A stretch of DNA of 64,000 nucleotides from Oscillospiraceae bacterium (GCA_024690695.1 JAILOS010000050.1:62001-126000), one strand, 5' to 3'. Shown: positions 43,913 through 53,384, numbered from the stretch's first letter. The notes: generated from the letters alone by a model not told the origin. Translations and numbers: made by a program.

Positions 43913-44734
43913 ATGAAAAAAGGCCTGAACATCCTGATAACCGTTCTGATCGTGCTGCTGATCGGCGTTTTCTCCTACAGCGCTTATAAGCTGCTGAAGG
44001 ACGCCGGCAACTATAAAAAAGCGGACGACTTTTACAAAGATACCGCCAGCCAGTTTGTCACGCAAAACCCCGCCGCGGACGCCCCAGGCGCGTCGCCCGC
44101 CGAAGCGCTCACGCCTTCCGCTCCGGCCGGTATGGACGGCTTCAATCCAGGAGCTCTGCAGGAACTCTCCCCCGTCGTCGTTGATTTTGAAGCGCTTCGG
44201 TCTGTCAGCACGGATATACGCGCCTGGCTTTACTGCGCCGACACGCCGCTCAACTATCCCGTCGTATACAACGAAGACAACGATTATTATCTGTCGCACC
44301 TGATGGACGGCAGATACAACCCGAGCGGAACGCTCTATATCGACGCGCGCTGTCGGGACGACTTCTCCTGTCAGAACACCGTCATACACGGCCATCACAT
44401 GCACGACGGAAGCATGCTGGCTTCCATCACCAAATACGCCGATCAGGCGTATTACGACGAGCATCCGGTACTCTATCTGAACACGCCGGACGGGAATTAC
44501 AGGCTGGAGCTGTTCGCGGGCTTTGTCACGCTGACGTATTCGCTTGCCTATACCTACGATTTCGACAGCACGGAAGCCTATCTCGACTGGCTCGTCACGA
44601 TGAAAGAGCTTTCCAATTTTCAATCCGACGTTGAAGTCGGTGCGGACGACCATATCGTCACCTTTTCAACCTGCAGCTATGAATATGACGACGCCCGTTA
44701 CGTTCTGATGGGCAAGCTGGTTACAATCGGATAA
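43913..44734 (+). CDS. srtB: Class B sortase
   Basis: Membrane transpeptidase attaching surface proteins to peptidoglycan. A short cytoplasmic N-terminus and one helix (about 5-27) are followed by a Pro/Ala linker. The catalytic domain shows DIRAWLYCADTPLNYPVV, the His of NTVIHGHHMHDGSMLASI, and the Cys-Arg pair Cys254/Arg261 in TFSTCSYEYDDARYVLMGKL (usually TLSTC). It is followed by its own terminator and then a large surface protein, the likely substrate or partner. Confidence 0.93.
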   Translation: MKKGLNILITVLIVLLIGVFSYSAYKLLKDAGNYKKADDFYKDTASQFVTQNPAADAPGASPAEALTPSAPAGMDGFNPGALQELSPVVVDFEALRSVSTDIRAWLYCADTPLNYPVVYNEDNDYYLSHLMDGRYNPSGTLYIDARCRDDFSCQNTVIHGHHMHDGSMLASITKYADQAYYDEHPVLYLNTPDGNYRLELFAGFVTLTYSLAYTYDFDSTEAYLDWLVTMKELSNFQSDVEVGADDHIVTFSTCSYEYDDARYVLMGKLVTIG

Positions 44735-44748
44735 GGATCCGGCCGCCG

Positions 44749-44797
44749 AAAAGCCGGGGCCCGACGCGGGACGTATCGCGTCGGACCCCGGCTTTTT
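44749..44797 (+). terminator. Strong terminator after the sortase gene
   Basis: A long GC-rich stem (AAAAGCCGGGG-CCGACGCG pairing with CGCGTCGG-CCCCGGCTTTT, with single bulges) ends in a T run. Confidence 0.92.
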
Positions 44798-44845
44798 GGC
44801 CCTTCGCTCTTTTTTAATCTTAATCATTCTTAATGGGCCGTCCGC

Positions 44846-44874
44846 TTGTTTTTTGGGAGGGGCGTCGGTATAAT
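44846..44874 (+). promoter_or_regulatory. Sigma-A-like promoter for the MBG surface protein
   Basis: TTGTTT, 17-bp spacer, TATAAT, about 60 bases before the ATG; the Shine-Dalgarno is GAGGTGA. Confidence 0.7.
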
Positions 44875-44936
44875 TAGGATCAGGTAAGGAAGTTGAAAAG
44901 CGATATGCGCGCCGCGCATGTGCTTGAGGTGACAAA

Positions 44937-47690
44937 ATGAAAAAGAATCAAAACAGGATCGGCTGTCTGTTCCTGGCGTTCGCGCTGAGTCTGCAGCTGC
45001 TCGGAGTCTCTCCCCACGCCGCCGCAGAAGACGATGCGAAAGAAAGCACGGCGCCGAAGGACAAGGCGGCGATCCATATCATCATCAGTCAGCCCGTTTT
45101 CGACAAGGGCAAGGACGGCAAAGAAACGCCCCGGTTCGACAAAAAAGGCGAGCTCGTCTACGAAGCCGTCGAAGATCCGCTGAAAACCTTCGGGAAAGAC
45201 AGCGGTCTGACCGTCAGCATCAAAGGCAAGCCCGAAAAGAAAGCCGAGGAAGCCGAGGCGGAGCCCAGGGATCCAAAGCCGGAAAAGGAGAAGGAAGAAG
45301 AACAGCTTCCGGAGCTTACGCTTTCCCTTACGGCCGCCGATCTGCGAGAGCACGGGCTTTACGTGCTGCCGCCCGAAGGCTTTTACGTTCAGTCGGCTTT
45401 TTTGAAAGAACCTCTTCCCGCGCTTGATCCGCTTGCGCCGATCGACGCCTCGCCGGTTCGGAAAACGACCGTACTGAACCTCAGCACGCTCGGCGAAGCC
45501 GACCCGGAGGACGCGTCCCTCTACCTCCCCGCCGAGATCTTTCAGGCGGACTACGTGCCCGAAAAGCCCGACACGGTCGTATTCCCCGGCGACGGAGACG
45601 TTTTTCAGCTGGAGCTCACGCTCGGCCGTCTGGAGAAGAAGGAAATCACGGTCGAGTATCTTCCGGGAAATCTGGATCTCAAGGATTATCCCGTCACGGC
45701 CGAAACGTCCGTGACAGTCGAGGAAAAGCATACGGTCCTTGAGCCCGACGCTTCGCTCGTGCGCTTTGCGGAAGTAAAGGGCTTCGTCTTCAAGGGCTGG
45801 CTGCTTGTCTACGGAGATTCGGCAAAGCAGGAGCCCGCGAAGGAAGCCGTCGGGCCCTCTGTCAAGACCGGAAAAAAAGGCGACACGCCCGTCGTGAAAG
45901 AAATCGTCTGGCCCGGAAACGGCTCGGGCGTTCCGGTTGAAATCGGCGCGGAGATCAAGCCCTATATGAGCTGCCAGCTCGTCGCCCAATGGGAGGAAAA
46001 AGATCCCGTCGAGCCGACCCCGACGCCCACGCCGACCCCGACGCCCACGCCGACTCCGACGCCCACGCCGACCCCGACGCCTACGCCGACCCCGACGCCC
46101 ACGCCGACTCCGACGCCCACGCCTACACCGACGCCGACGCCTACGCCGACACCCACACCTACGCCCACGCCTACGCCAACCCCGACGCCCACGCCGGAAC
46201 CGAAGCTCGAGCTGTCGCTCAAGCTGAAAAGCGGCGTATCCTGCGACAAGGTCTACGACGGTACGGCGGCGGAATTGAAAACGGATCAGATCGAAGTCGT
46301 CGGTCTCCCGAAGGATCTGAACTGTGAGCTGGAGATCCGCTGTGAGGGCCAGGCCGTAAACGTCGGCGAGAGCTGCCGGGCGGAAGTCCGCATAAAATCC
46401 GTCCGCAGTCTGCTCAAGACTTACGAGTTTTCCTGTGAGCCCCTCACGCTGACGCTCAGCGTCAGCCCCCGTCCGATCTGCGTTGACGCTTCCGCTTCCA
46501 AAACCTACGACGGGACTGAGCTTTCTCTTGCCGTCGCCGGAAACGTCTCCTACAGTCTGAGCTCCGGTTCTCTGCTGAAGGGCCATCGGATCAGCCGCGC
46601 GGAGGCGCCGACGCTGAGCATCACCGAAGCCGGCAGCGTCAGCGGCAGTCTGAAGGCCGGCAGCATCCGCATCAGCGATTCCGCCGGTAAGGACGTAACG
46701 GCCAATTACGACGCAAAGGCCGGAACGCTGGTGCTGACGGTCGACAAACGACCCGTAAACGTATCGGCCAGCATCACGAAGGTTTACGACGGATCGCCGC
46801 TGAGTCTGGCGGACGCGCAGAACGTCGAATACCGGACGAAAGCGGGCGAGCTGCTGAGCGGACACCGGATCGAATCCGCTTCCTCCTCCGCGCAGCTGAC
46901 GGACGCGGGCACCGTAAACAGCGTGATCGCGGACGGCAGCGTGAAGATCGTCAACGACGCCGGCAGAGACGTCAGCTCCGATTACCGGATCATCTCCGGC
47001 AGCCTCGTCCTGACCGTTACGAAGCGCCCGCTGACGATCGAAACCTCCAGCGCCGTGAAGGTTTACGACGGCACGGCTCTGACCGACCATACGGCGCCCA
47101 CTGTCACCGGGCTTGTCAGCGGACACCGTCTTCCGATCACCTTCACCGGCAAGCAGGAAAAAATCGGCAGCTCGCCGAACGAGATCAAAACAGACCTTCG
47201 CATCAGCGCCGGAGCGATAGACGTGACCGACAATTACGATATTCAGTACCGTTTCGGTACGCTTACCGTGATGTCCGCTTCGGAGGTCAGCTACGTTCGC
47301 GGCAGCCGAAACGATCTAAGCTTCCGCCTGGACGTGGCTTACAGCGATTTTCGCGACGTTCTGCTGGACGGCGAGCCTCTTGAACCGGACTACTACGATT
47401 CATCCTCCGGAAGCACCAGGATCTCGATCAAGGGATCATATCTTGAGACGCTTCCGGACGGAGATCACACCGTCACCGTTCGTTTCAAGAGCGCCAACGA
47501 CATGAAGATCCCGATCACCGTATCCGGAGATCCGTCCGCATCCGGAAAAATGAGCGAAGCAAAGCAGGAATCCCGGACGGCAAACGCCGCTTCCTGGCTC
47601 ATCCCCGTTTTGATCCTTGCCGCTCTGCTCGTTCTGACGGCGCTGTTTATCGTGCTGTTCAAGAAGCTCTCGCTCAAGCGCCGCGGATAA
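44937..47690 (+). CDS. Large surface protein with Thr-Pro stalk and MBG-type repeats
   Basis: A 917-residue secreted protein. Signal peptide 1 to about 30 (ending SPHAAAED), then an acidic N-terminal region, an InlB-like B repeat (about 240-350, [10 protein letters not shown] and GFVFKGW), a Thr-Pro stalk (about 360-421), and four MBG/YDG-like units each opening with a KVYDGT-type motif ([40 protein letters not shown]). A further beta domain leads to a C-terminal helix (about 883-905) and tail KKLSLKRRG. No LPxTG or NPxTN motif is visible, although a class B sortase is adjacent. Likely an adhesin or wall stalk protein. Confidence 0.85.
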   Translation: MKKNQNRIGCLFLAFALSLQLLGVSPHAAAEDDAKESTAPKDKAAIHIIISQPVFDKGKDGKETPRFDKKGELVYEAVEDPLKTFGKDSGLTVSIKGKPEKKAEEAEAEPRDPKPEKEKEEEQLPELTLSLTAADLREHGLYVLPPEGFYVQSAFLKEPLPALDPLAPIDASPVRKTTVLNLSTLGEADPEDASLYLPAEIFQADYVPEKPDTVVFPGDGDVFQLELTLGRLEKKEITVEYLPGNLDLKDYPVTAETSVTVEEKHTVLEPDASLVRFAEVKGFVFKGWLLVYGDSAKQEPAKEAVGPSVKTGKKGDTPVVKEIVWPGNGSGVPVEIGAEIKPYMSCQLVAQWEEKDPVEPTPTPTPTPTPTPTPTPTPTPTPTPTPTPTPTPTPTPTPTPTPTPTPTPTPTPTPTPTPTPEPKLELSLKLKSGVSCDKVYDGTAAELKTDQIEVVGLPKDLNCELEIRCEGQAVNVGESCRAEVRIKSVRSLLKTYEFSCEPLTLTLSVSPRPICVDASASKTYDGTELSLAVAGNVSYSLSSGSLLKGHRISRAEAPTLSITEAGSVSGSLKAGSIRISDSAGKDVTANYDAKAGTLVLTVDKRPVNVSASITKVYDGSPLSLADAQNVEYRTKAGELLSGHRIESASSSAQLTDAGTVNSVIADGSVKIVNDAGRDVSSDYRIISGSLVLTVTKRPLTIETSSAVKVYDGTALTDHTAPTVTGLVSGHRLPITFTGKQEKIGSSPNEIKTDLRISAGAIDVTDNYDIQYRFGTLTVMSASEVSYVRGSRNDLSFRLDVAYSDFRDVLLDGEPLEPDYYDSSSGSTRISIKGSYLETLPDGDHTVTVRFKSANDMKIPITVSGDPSASGKMSEAKQESRTANAASWLIPVLILAALLVLTALFIVLFKKLSLKRRG
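46016..46195 (+). repeat. Hexamer repeat NACNCC x30 encoding the Thr-Pro stalk
   Basis: Thirty consecutive hexamers (gacccc, gacgcc, cacgcc and variants) code for alternating Thr-Pro. In the first half they group into 18-bp units. Third-position variation suggests an older array with limited recent expansion. Confidence 0.95.
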
Positions 47691-47711
47691 GCCTAAATAA
47701 CGAAACAGAAT

Positions 47712-47761
47712 AAACGAGGCTGTGAAGCCGGGAGCAACTCCCCCGTTCACAGCCTCGTTTT
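47712..47761 (+). terminator. Strong terminator after the MBG surface protein
   Basis: A 15-bp perfect stem AAACGAGGCTGTGAA / TTCACAGCCTCGTTT ends in T. The following 100 bases are AT-rich with several small dyads and no gene. Confidence 0.93.
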
Positions 47762-47862
47762 ATGCCGTTTTTCGGCCGAATCCGGCCTCCCTGAATGCTA
47801 TTCGTGAATATTCATCCGGATATTATTCATGCATATTATTTCATGAATATACAGTTATCGGA

Positions 47863-48885
47863 TCAGCTGATAAACATCGCGTCGCCGAAGGAGAAGAAAC
47901 GGTAGCGCTCTTCCACCGCGATCCGGTACGCCCGGAGAATGTTCTCCCGCCCGGCCAGCGCGGATACGAGCATGATCAGCGTGCTCTCCGGCAGATGAAA
48001 ATTGGTGATCAGCGCGTCGATGCAGCGGAAGCGATAGCCGGGATAGATAAAGATGCTCGTCCAGCCGGAGGCGGCCTTCAGGACTCCGTTTTCATCGGTA
48101 AAGCTCTCGAGCGTCCGGCAGGAGGTCGTACCCACGGCGATCACGCGCCCTCCCCTGCTTTTCGTCTCATTGACAAGCCGCGCCGTCTCCTCGGGGACGA
48201 TGCAGAATTCCGAGTGCATTTCGTGATCCTCGATCTCGTCCTCCTTGACCGGGCGGAAGGTGCCGAGACCGACGTGCAGCGTGACCCGTCCGATCCTGAC
48301 GCCGCGCGAACGGATCTCGTCGAGCAGCTCATTCGTGAAATGCAGACCCGCCGTCGGCGCGGCGGCGCTGCCGAGCTCACGCGAATAGACCGTCTGATAG
48401 CGCTCCGCGTCGGCAAGCTCCTCCTTGATATAGGGCGGCAGCGGCATCTTTCCGAGCCGTTCCAGCACCTCCAGGAAAATCCCCTCGTATACGAAACGGA
48501 CGATCCGGTTCCCGCCGTCGGCGACCGATTCCACGACCGCGCGCAGATCCCCCTCTCCGAACAGCAGCTCCGTCCCCGGCTTCGTCTTGCGGCCCGGGCG
48601 GCTGAGACACTCCCAACGATTCTCGCCGAGATCCCGCAGCAGCACCAGCTCAACGCCGCCTCCGGTGCTCCGGCTTCCGAGCAGGCGCGCCGGCAGCACG
48701 CGCGAATCGTTGAGGATCAGGCAGTCCCCCTCCCGAAGCAGCTCGGGGAGCTCGTAAAAACGGCGGTGCTCGATCGAGCCGTCCGACTTGTTCAGACACA
48801 TCAGACGCGAGGCGTCTCTGCGCTGCAGCGGCGTCTGCGCGATCAGCTCCTCCGGCAGTTCGTAAGAAAAATCCGTTTTTTTCAT
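47863..48885 (-). CDS. queA: S-adenosylmethionine:tRNA ribosyltransferase-isomerase QueA
   Basis: Adds the epoxycyclopentane ring to preQ1-tRNA in queuosine synthesis, after Tgt. Family blocks are [78 protein letters not shown] and [17 protein letters not shown]. 340 aa, complete. Convergent with the MBG gene and far from tgt. Confidence 0.98.
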   Translation of the reverse strand: MKKTDFSYELPEELIAQTPLQRRDASRLMCLNKSDGSIEHRRFYELPELLREGDCLILNDSRVLPARLLGSRSTGGGVELVLLRDLGENRWECLSRPGRKTKPGTELLFGEGDLRAVVESVADGGNRIVRFVYEGIFLEVLERLGKMPLPPYIKEELADAERYQTVYSRELGSAAAPTAGLHFTNELLDEIRSRGVRIGRVTLHVGLGTFRPVKEDEIEDHEMHSEFCIVPEETARLVNETKSRGGRVIAVGTTSCRTLESFTDENGVLKAASGWTSIFIYPGYRFRCIDALITNFHLPESTLIMLVSALAGRENILRAYRIAVEERYRFFSFGDAMFIS

Positions 48886-49000
48886 ATCCAGTACGCTCCG
48901 ACGATGCTAAAATTCGATCCTTCGCTCAAATCCGCTTCCGTGCGGCGTTCGCCGCGCAGGTGCGCCTGCAGAGCGCAGAATCCGTTTTTCTGATTCGTTA

Positions 49001-49029
49001 TTGTATCAAACCGTGCCGAAGATTACAAT
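49001..49029 (+). promoter_or_regulatory. Possible sigma-A promoter for dapA
   Basis: TTGTAT, 17-bp spacer, TACAAT, about 70 bases before the chosen TTG start. Confidence 0.5.
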
Positions 49030-49100
49030 CCCTTCCGTACTATCCGGCAAAGGGCGCGAATAGAATGACTGCTGAATCTGCAATCAAGGAGGCTGTCAAT

Positions 49101-49988
49101 TTGAAAACGCCCATCTTCAAAGGCTCCTGCACGGCGATCGTCACGCCGTTCTGCGACGAAGGGATCGATTACGAACGGCTGGAAAAAAACCTGGAGTTCC
49201 AGTATGAAAACGGTACGGCGGCCGTCGTCGTGTGCGGAACGACCGGCGAAAACAGCACGATCAACGCGGTGGAATATGAAACGCTGATCCGCCGCACGGT
49301 CCTGCTCTGCCGGGGCAGGATGAAGGTCGTCGTCGGCGTCGGCGGCAACAACACCGCCGCCGTGCTGAGCAAGGCGCAGAGCGCAAAGGCCGTCGGCGCG
49401 GACGGGATCTTGATGGTTACCCCCTATTACAACAAAACGACTCAGAAGGGCCTGATCGAACACTTCAGCTACGTTGCCGACCGCGTGGAGATCCCGATGA
49501 TCCTCTACAACGTGCCGAGCCGAACGGGCATCGGAATCAAGGCCGAGACTTACAAGATTCTGAGCGAGCATCCGAATATTGTGGGCACGAAGGAGGCCTC
49601 CGGCGATTTCAGCCTCATAGCCGCGGCCAGAAGCCTCTGCGGCGACGAGCTGTTCTTCTGGAGCGGGAACGACGACAACACGGTGCCGATGATGACGCTC
49701 GGGGCGCTGGGTGTGATCTCCGTCGCCTCCAACATCGTCCCCGGCGTCGTGGCAAAGCTGTGCGAGCACTGTCTGAACGGCGATTACGCCGCCGCGACGG
49801 CTCTTTTCTGTAAATACAGGGGCTTCTTTTCCGCCCTGTTTCTGGAGACGAATCCGATCCCGGTCAAGGCGGCGATGAAGCTGCTCGGCTACGACTCCGG
49901 TCTTCTGCGTCTTCCGCTGACCGATATCGGGGAGCCTGCGCTGCAGAAGCTCCGCGCCGAGATGCGCGTGGTCGGGCTGAACGTCTGA
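49101..49988 (+). CDS. dapA: 4-hydroxy-tetrahydrodipicolinate synthase
   Basis: Condenses pyruvate with aspartate semialdehyde for lysine, diaminopimelate and spore dipicolinate. The TTG start (MKTPIFKGSCTAIVTPF) is chosen because AAGGAGG lies 8 bases upstream; an in-frame ATG at 49065 lacks this. VVCGTTGENSTIN, VTPYYNKTTQKGL (catalytic Tyr) and the Schiff-base Lys of IVGTKEASGDF are present. 295 aa. Asd, the preceding enzyme, is encoded at 57.1 kb. Confidence 0.96.
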   Translation: MKTPIFKGSCTAIVTPFCDEGIDYERLEKNLEFQYENGTAAVVVCGTTGENSTINAVEYETLIRRTVLLCRGRMKVVVGVGGNNTAAVLSKAQSAKAVGADGILMVTPYYNKTTQKGLIEHFSYVADRVEIPMILYNVPSRTGIGIKAETYKILSEHPNIVGTKEASGDFSLIAAARSLCGDELFFWSGNDDNTVPMMTLGALGVISVASNIVPGVVAKLCEHCLNGDYAAATALFCKYRGFFSALFLETNPIPVKAAMKLLGYDSGLLRLPLTDIGEPALQKLRAEMRVVGLNV

Positions 49989-49992
49989 ACAG

Positions 49993-50036
49993 AACGAAAA
50001 CGAGAAGGAGGCCGCGGCCTCCTTCTCGTTTTCGTT
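49993..50036. terminator. Perfect 22-bp palindromic terminator between dapA and the lipoprotein gene
   Basis: AACGAAAACGAGAAGGAGGCCG and its exact complement abut without spacer. The stop codon of the convergent minus-strand gene adjoins the right arm, so it serves both genes. Confidence 0.9.
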
Positions 50037-50371
50037 CAGGGCTGTCTGCTGTTCGGCGCCGTCTGCGTCGTGCCGGGCGTATGCCCGGGCGTTGCCGTCT
50101 GGCCGGGATTTTCCGGCGTCTGAGCTGGCGCCGTCGGCATCATGCTCGGCATCGGACTCGGGGCCGGGATCTTCCACTCCGTTTTCCCGTCGTCCTTTTC
50201 GTCGCCGCGACGGTCGATCACGCCCTCTTCCGAACGCGCGTCGTCCTCGATGATCCCGTCTTCCGGGTCGGGTCCGTCCATCACGTCGGCGCCGTTTCTG
50301 TCGTACATTCCGCAGGCGCTCAGCGAAAGCGCCAGTACCAGCGCAACGACAAGGCTGATAGTCTTTTTCAT
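50036..50371 (-). CDS. Small low-complexity lipoprotein
   Basis: A 111-residue protein with a lipobox LSAC (Cys20), an acidic Asp/Glu middle and a Pro/Thr/Gln/Met-rich tail (PSPMPSMMPTAPAQTP). No domain is recognised. AAGGAGGACG precedes the ATG, so it is probably expressed. Monocistronic. A surface spacer or wall-proximal lipoprotein is plausible. Confidence 0.75.
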   Translation of the reverse strand: MKKTISLVVALVLALSLSACGMYDRNGADVMDGPDPEDGIIEDDARSEEGVIDRRGDEKDDGKTEWKIPAPSPMPSMMPTAPAQTPENPGQTATPGHTPGTTQTAPNSRQP

Positions 50372-50448
50372 TCTGCTCGTCCTCCTTTTTCAAAGACGAG
50401 ACTATTATTCTCAGAAGAAAAGAATTGTATGTGCTGAAAAAACTGTCA

Positions 50449-50477
50449 TTGCTTTCAGCCTTTGCTTATGGTAAAAT
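50449..50477 (+). promoter_or_regulatory. Sigma-A-like promoter for rlmD
   Basis: TTGCTT, 17-bp spacer, TAAAAT, ending 9 bases before the chosen ATG, implying a very short or absent leader. Confidence 0.55.
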
Positions 50478-50486
50478 AATGTTATT

Positions 50487-51857
50487 ATGGAATTAATAAA
50501 AAACCAACTTTACACTTCGATCGTTGATGCTTATTCATCCGAAGGCTTCGGCGTATGCCGCATCGGCGGCCGGGCCGTTTTCGTTCCGAGAACGCTCGTC
50601 GGTGAAAAATGGCAAATTCGAATCGTAAAGGTCACGAGCAGCGCCGTTTATGCCCGGGGAGAGTCGCTGATCGAAGCCTCCCCTGCCCGCAGAGAGAGCC
50701 TTTGTCCCTTTTTCGGCCGCTGCGGCGGCTGCGACCTGTGGCACATGAGCTATGAGGAAGAGCTTCGCTTCAAGCTCGCCCGCGTCAACGACGCGCTGCG
50801 GCATATCGGCAGGCAATCGCTGCAGGCTGAAGAGATCCTCGGCAGCGAGACCGCCGTCCGTTATCGCAACAAGGGCATCTTCGCCGTCGGCGAGCGGCAG
50901 GGTCTGCCCGTCTGCGGTTTTTTCCGAGAGCGAAGCCATGAGATCATCCCCGTCTCAAGCTGTCTGATTCAAAACGAGCTCAGCGAGCGCTCCGCCGCCG
51001 CGGTCGTCCAATGGATGACGGCGCACGCGATCCCCGCTTACGACGAAGCGACGGGTCAAGGCGCGATCCGCCACGTTTTTTGCCGCACCGCCCTGCACAG
51101 TCCCGAAGCCGTTGTCTGCGTCGTCACCGCCGCCGGACTCGGCGCGAACACGTCCTCTCTCGTCGAAGCGCTGCGCCTGGCCTGTCCCGAGCTGAGCGGG
51201 ATCGTGCTCAACGTCAACAAAAGCCGCGGAAACACGGTGCTCGCCGGCGATTTTTACACGCTCTGGGGCGACGCGATCCTGCATGACACGCTGTGCGGTT
51301 TTCGTTTCAGCATCGCGCCGCAGGCTTTCTTTCAGATCAATCCGCCGCAGGCTGAACGCTTATACGCCAGAGCGGTCGAATACGCCGCCCTCAAGCCGGA
51401 CGAGCTCGCGCTTGACCTCTACTGCGGCGCCGGCACGATCAGCTTGTGTCTGGCGAAGAACGCCGGGCGCGTGATCGGCGCCGAGATCGTCTCCGAGGCG
51501 GTGGAAAACGCCCGGCTGAACGCCGCGGAAAACGGCGTCGGAAACGCCGAGTTTATCTGCGGCGACGCCGGCGAGGCCGCTGAGGCGCTTTTTCGGCGCG
51601 GGCTCAGGCCGCAGGCCGTCGTCGTCGATCCCCCGCGCAAAGGGCTCGCCGAAACGGCCGTTGAAGCCGTCATCTCGCTCTCGCCGGAGCGCGTCGTCTA
51701 CGTTTCCTGCAACTGCGCGACGCTCGCCAGAGACGTCCTCCGTTTTCAGGATCGCGGATACTCGCTGCGTGCGGCGACCGCGGTCGACATGTTCCCTCGA
51801 ACCTGCCATGTAGAGGCAGTGGTATTGATGACGAGAATCGGCACCGGAAACGGCTGA
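50487..51857 (+). CDS. rlmD: 23S rRNA (uracil-5-)-methyltransferase RlmD/RumA family
   Basis: SAM-dependent m5U methyltransferase. An N-terminal TRAM domain (about 8-60) is followed by iron-sulfur cysteines 73, 79 and 82 (CPFFGRCGGC) with a fourth near 157 (PVSSCLIQ). SAM motif LALDLYCGAGTISLCLA, VVVDPPRKGLAETAVEAV, and the catalytic Cys of VYVSCNCATLARDV follow; the end is CHVEAVVLMTRIG. 456 aa. The exact target uridine (rRNA or tRNA) is not decided by sequence. A degraded copy of its 3' end lies about 1.1 kb downstream. Confidence 0.93.
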   Translation: MELIKNQLYTSIVDAYSSEGFGVCRIGGRAVFVPRTLVGEKWQIRIVKVTSSAVYARGESLIEASPARRESLCPFFGRCGGCDLWHMSYEEELRFKLARVNDALRHIGRQSLQAEEILGSETAVRYRNKGIFAVGERQGLPVCGFFRERSHEIIPVSSCLIQNELSERSAAAVVQWMTAHAIPAYDEATGQGAIRHVFCRTALHSPEAVVCVVTAAGLGANTSSLVEALRLACPELSGIVLNVNKSRGNTVLAGDFYTLWGDAILHDTLCGFRFSIAPQAFFQINPPQAERLYARAVEYAALKPDELALDLYCGAGTISLCLAKNAGRVIGAEIVSEAVENARLNAAENGVGNAEFICGDAGEAAEALFRRGLRPQAVVVDPPRKGLAETAVEAVISLSPERVVYVSCNCATLARDVLRFQDRGYSLRAATAVDMFPRTCHVEAVVLMTRIGTGNG

Positions 51858-52071
51858 AATGTACTGAAATAAAAGGATTACGAGGTTTGCCCCAAAAAAC
51901 CGGCGGCGGCCCGGAATCCCTTTCAGACTTTTCCACCATTTATCTTGCACACCGAAAGTGCCGAAACGCGAGACTATGGGTTAGATAATTGCGTGGCGAG
52001 GTTACAGGTTAGATATGAAACTAAGATTCTTTTTACAGATCAGATAGATTGTTCAAAATGGAGAATAAAGG
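51858..52071. other. Non-coding gap after rlmD, lower GC
   Basis: About 214 bases with no recognisable gene, RNA or promoter. Base composition becomes AT-richer toward the GNAT gene, unlike the GC-rich sequence before it. It may mark the left edge of inserted DNA. Confidence 0.4.
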
Positions 52072-52818
52072 ATGATTTACGAATTGAACAAACCGTCAAT
52101 TGCCGCTCCCGTTTTTGCAGATTGGGAGGATCTCGATGCTGGCGTCATTGCCTGCCTCGACAATGTGATGGGAAAGATACTCGTGACGGACCCTGATCAT
52201 CCGAAATCTGCGCTGGCTGTGATCGGTGATTTTGCTTTTTGCGCAGGGGAACCGGATCTGGAGCTTTTGCGCGGCAAGCCTGACCGATGGATGATCGTGG
52301 TGCCGCAGGATGAAGCATGGGAAGAGCTGATCGAAAACAACTTCCCCGCTTACAAGCGGATTCGCTACGCGCTCAAAAAGGATACGGTATTTGACCGGGA
52401 AAAGCTCGAAGCCATGGCAAAGGCGCTTCCTGAAGGGTATACCTTCCGCAAGATCGACGGAGAGCTCTATGACGTCTGCCTGGAGGATGAAGGTTTTGAG
52501 GACTGCGTTTCCGTCTTCGAATCGAAGGAAAACTATCTCGAGCTTGGGCGGGGCTTTGCCGTCATGAAGGACGGGAAGATTGTTTCCGCCGCGTCGTCTT
52601 ATTCACGTTTCCTAAAGGGGATAGACATCGAAATCGGCACGGCAAAAGAAGAACGTCACAAAGGATTGGGGTCCGCTGTTGCCGCGAAGTTAATCCTCGC
52701 CTGCCTCGACGAAGGGCTGTATCCGGCATGGGACGCGGCAAACAAGCTGTCTGTCCGGTTAGCGGAAAAGCTTGGCTACGAATTCAGCCGCGAATATGTC
52801 TGTTACGGGATGGACTAA
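52072..52818 (+). CDS. GNAT-family N-acetyltransferase
   Basis: A 248-residue protein with a C-terminal GNAT fold. The acetyl-CoA loop is TAKEERHKGLGSAVAAKLIL, preceded by the beta strand GFAVMKDGKIVSAASSYSR and followed by AWDAANKLSVRLAEKLGYEF. The N-terminal half matches the layout of the larger GNAT_acetyltran type. GGAG lies 8 bases before the ATG. Its base composition is lower in GC than its neighbours and it lies in the scar region, so it may have been acquired horizontally. Substrate unknown. Confidence 0.85.
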   Translation: MIYELNKPSIAAPVFADWEDLDAGVIACLDNVMGKILVTDPDHPKSALAVIGDFAFCAGEPDLELLRGKPDRWMIVVPQDEAWEELIENNFPAYKRIRYALKKDTVFDREKLEAMAKALPEGYTFRKIDGELYDVCLEDEGFEDCVSVFESKENYLELGRGFAVMKDGKIVSAASSYSRFLKGIDIEIGTAKEERHKGLGSAVAAKLILACLDEGLYPAWDAANKLSVRLAEKLGYEFSREYVCYGMD

Positions 52819-52948
52819 ACTGCACAGCAAATTCCGGCTTGCTTAGACAATGAAATTGATTTGGTGCTCTGACGCAACCGGTCAACGGCATATTCCTGAC
52901 GCCGAGGGTCGTGTGGGCAGCATGAATATGTGCCATTTTATTCACGCT

Positions 52949-53026
52949 GTTGTCCCAAGGCATGTTGAGACGGTGGCACTGCTGACAAGAAACACGGTGA
53001 AAAAGGTTTCGACTTCCATCATCTGA
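52949..53026 (+). pseudogene. Relic of an rlmD-like 3' end
   Basis: An open segment reads VVPRHVETVALLTRNTVKK and stops at 53026. It matches the C-terminal block of RlmD/TrmA proteins (here CHVEAVVLMTR at the end of the intact gene). Over 33 bases the two copies share 25 identical positions by my alignment. No upstream methyltransferase sequence is recognisable. Confidence 0.55.
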
Positions 53027-53051
53027 ACCTGCAAGCAAAGAGGCGACGTTT

Positions 53052-53384
53052 ATGGAATCTGTACAGATCAATCAAAGCAGCTACACCTACTTCTCCTTTA
53101 TCAGCTACAAGCGGGAGGATGAAAAGTGGGCCAGATGGCCGAAAAAGCTGTACAGCTATCGGGACGGCGAGCTGGACACCGTGCAGGTCCAGGACGTCAA
53201 GGGGAAAACGCTTTACGTCATGTCCTACAAGGGCCGAGCTACCGTCGATCTGGACAGCTTCGTCGGAGGCTCGGAGGCCGGTTCGATCACCCAGTCCTTC
53301 GGCCTGTCAAGCGCATCCACCTGGACAGCCTCTTTGGCAAAGATTCAGAACTCGGGAGCCGACAGAAGAAGCCGGAGGAGATAA
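53052..53384 (+). pseudogene. Chimeric fragment with a truncated TIR-domain start
   Basis: The first 30 or so residues (YTYFSFISYKREDEKWARWP) match the first strand and helix of bacterial TIR-domain proteins. After a short deletion around WP the rest (GELDTVQVQDVKGKTLYVMS and beyond) belongs to no TIR domain and is not recognised. The 110-residue frame ends in a basic tail (ADRRSRRR) just before the hydrolase gene. Best read as a deletion remnant of a defence or signalling protein fused to foreign sequence. Confidence 0.5.

Noticed and set aside
46016..46195. CRISPR array
   Set aside because: The repeat is a continuous hexamer array inside a coding region with no unique spacers and no cas genes nearby.
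45962..46249. Minus-strand Gly-Val repeat protein
   Set aside because: It is the reverse reading of the hexamer array that encodes the Thr-Pro stalk.
52784..53071. Small minus-strand protein across the scar region
   Set aside because: No ribosome-binding site or family, and the plus strand shows a recognisable rlmD-like relic in the same place.
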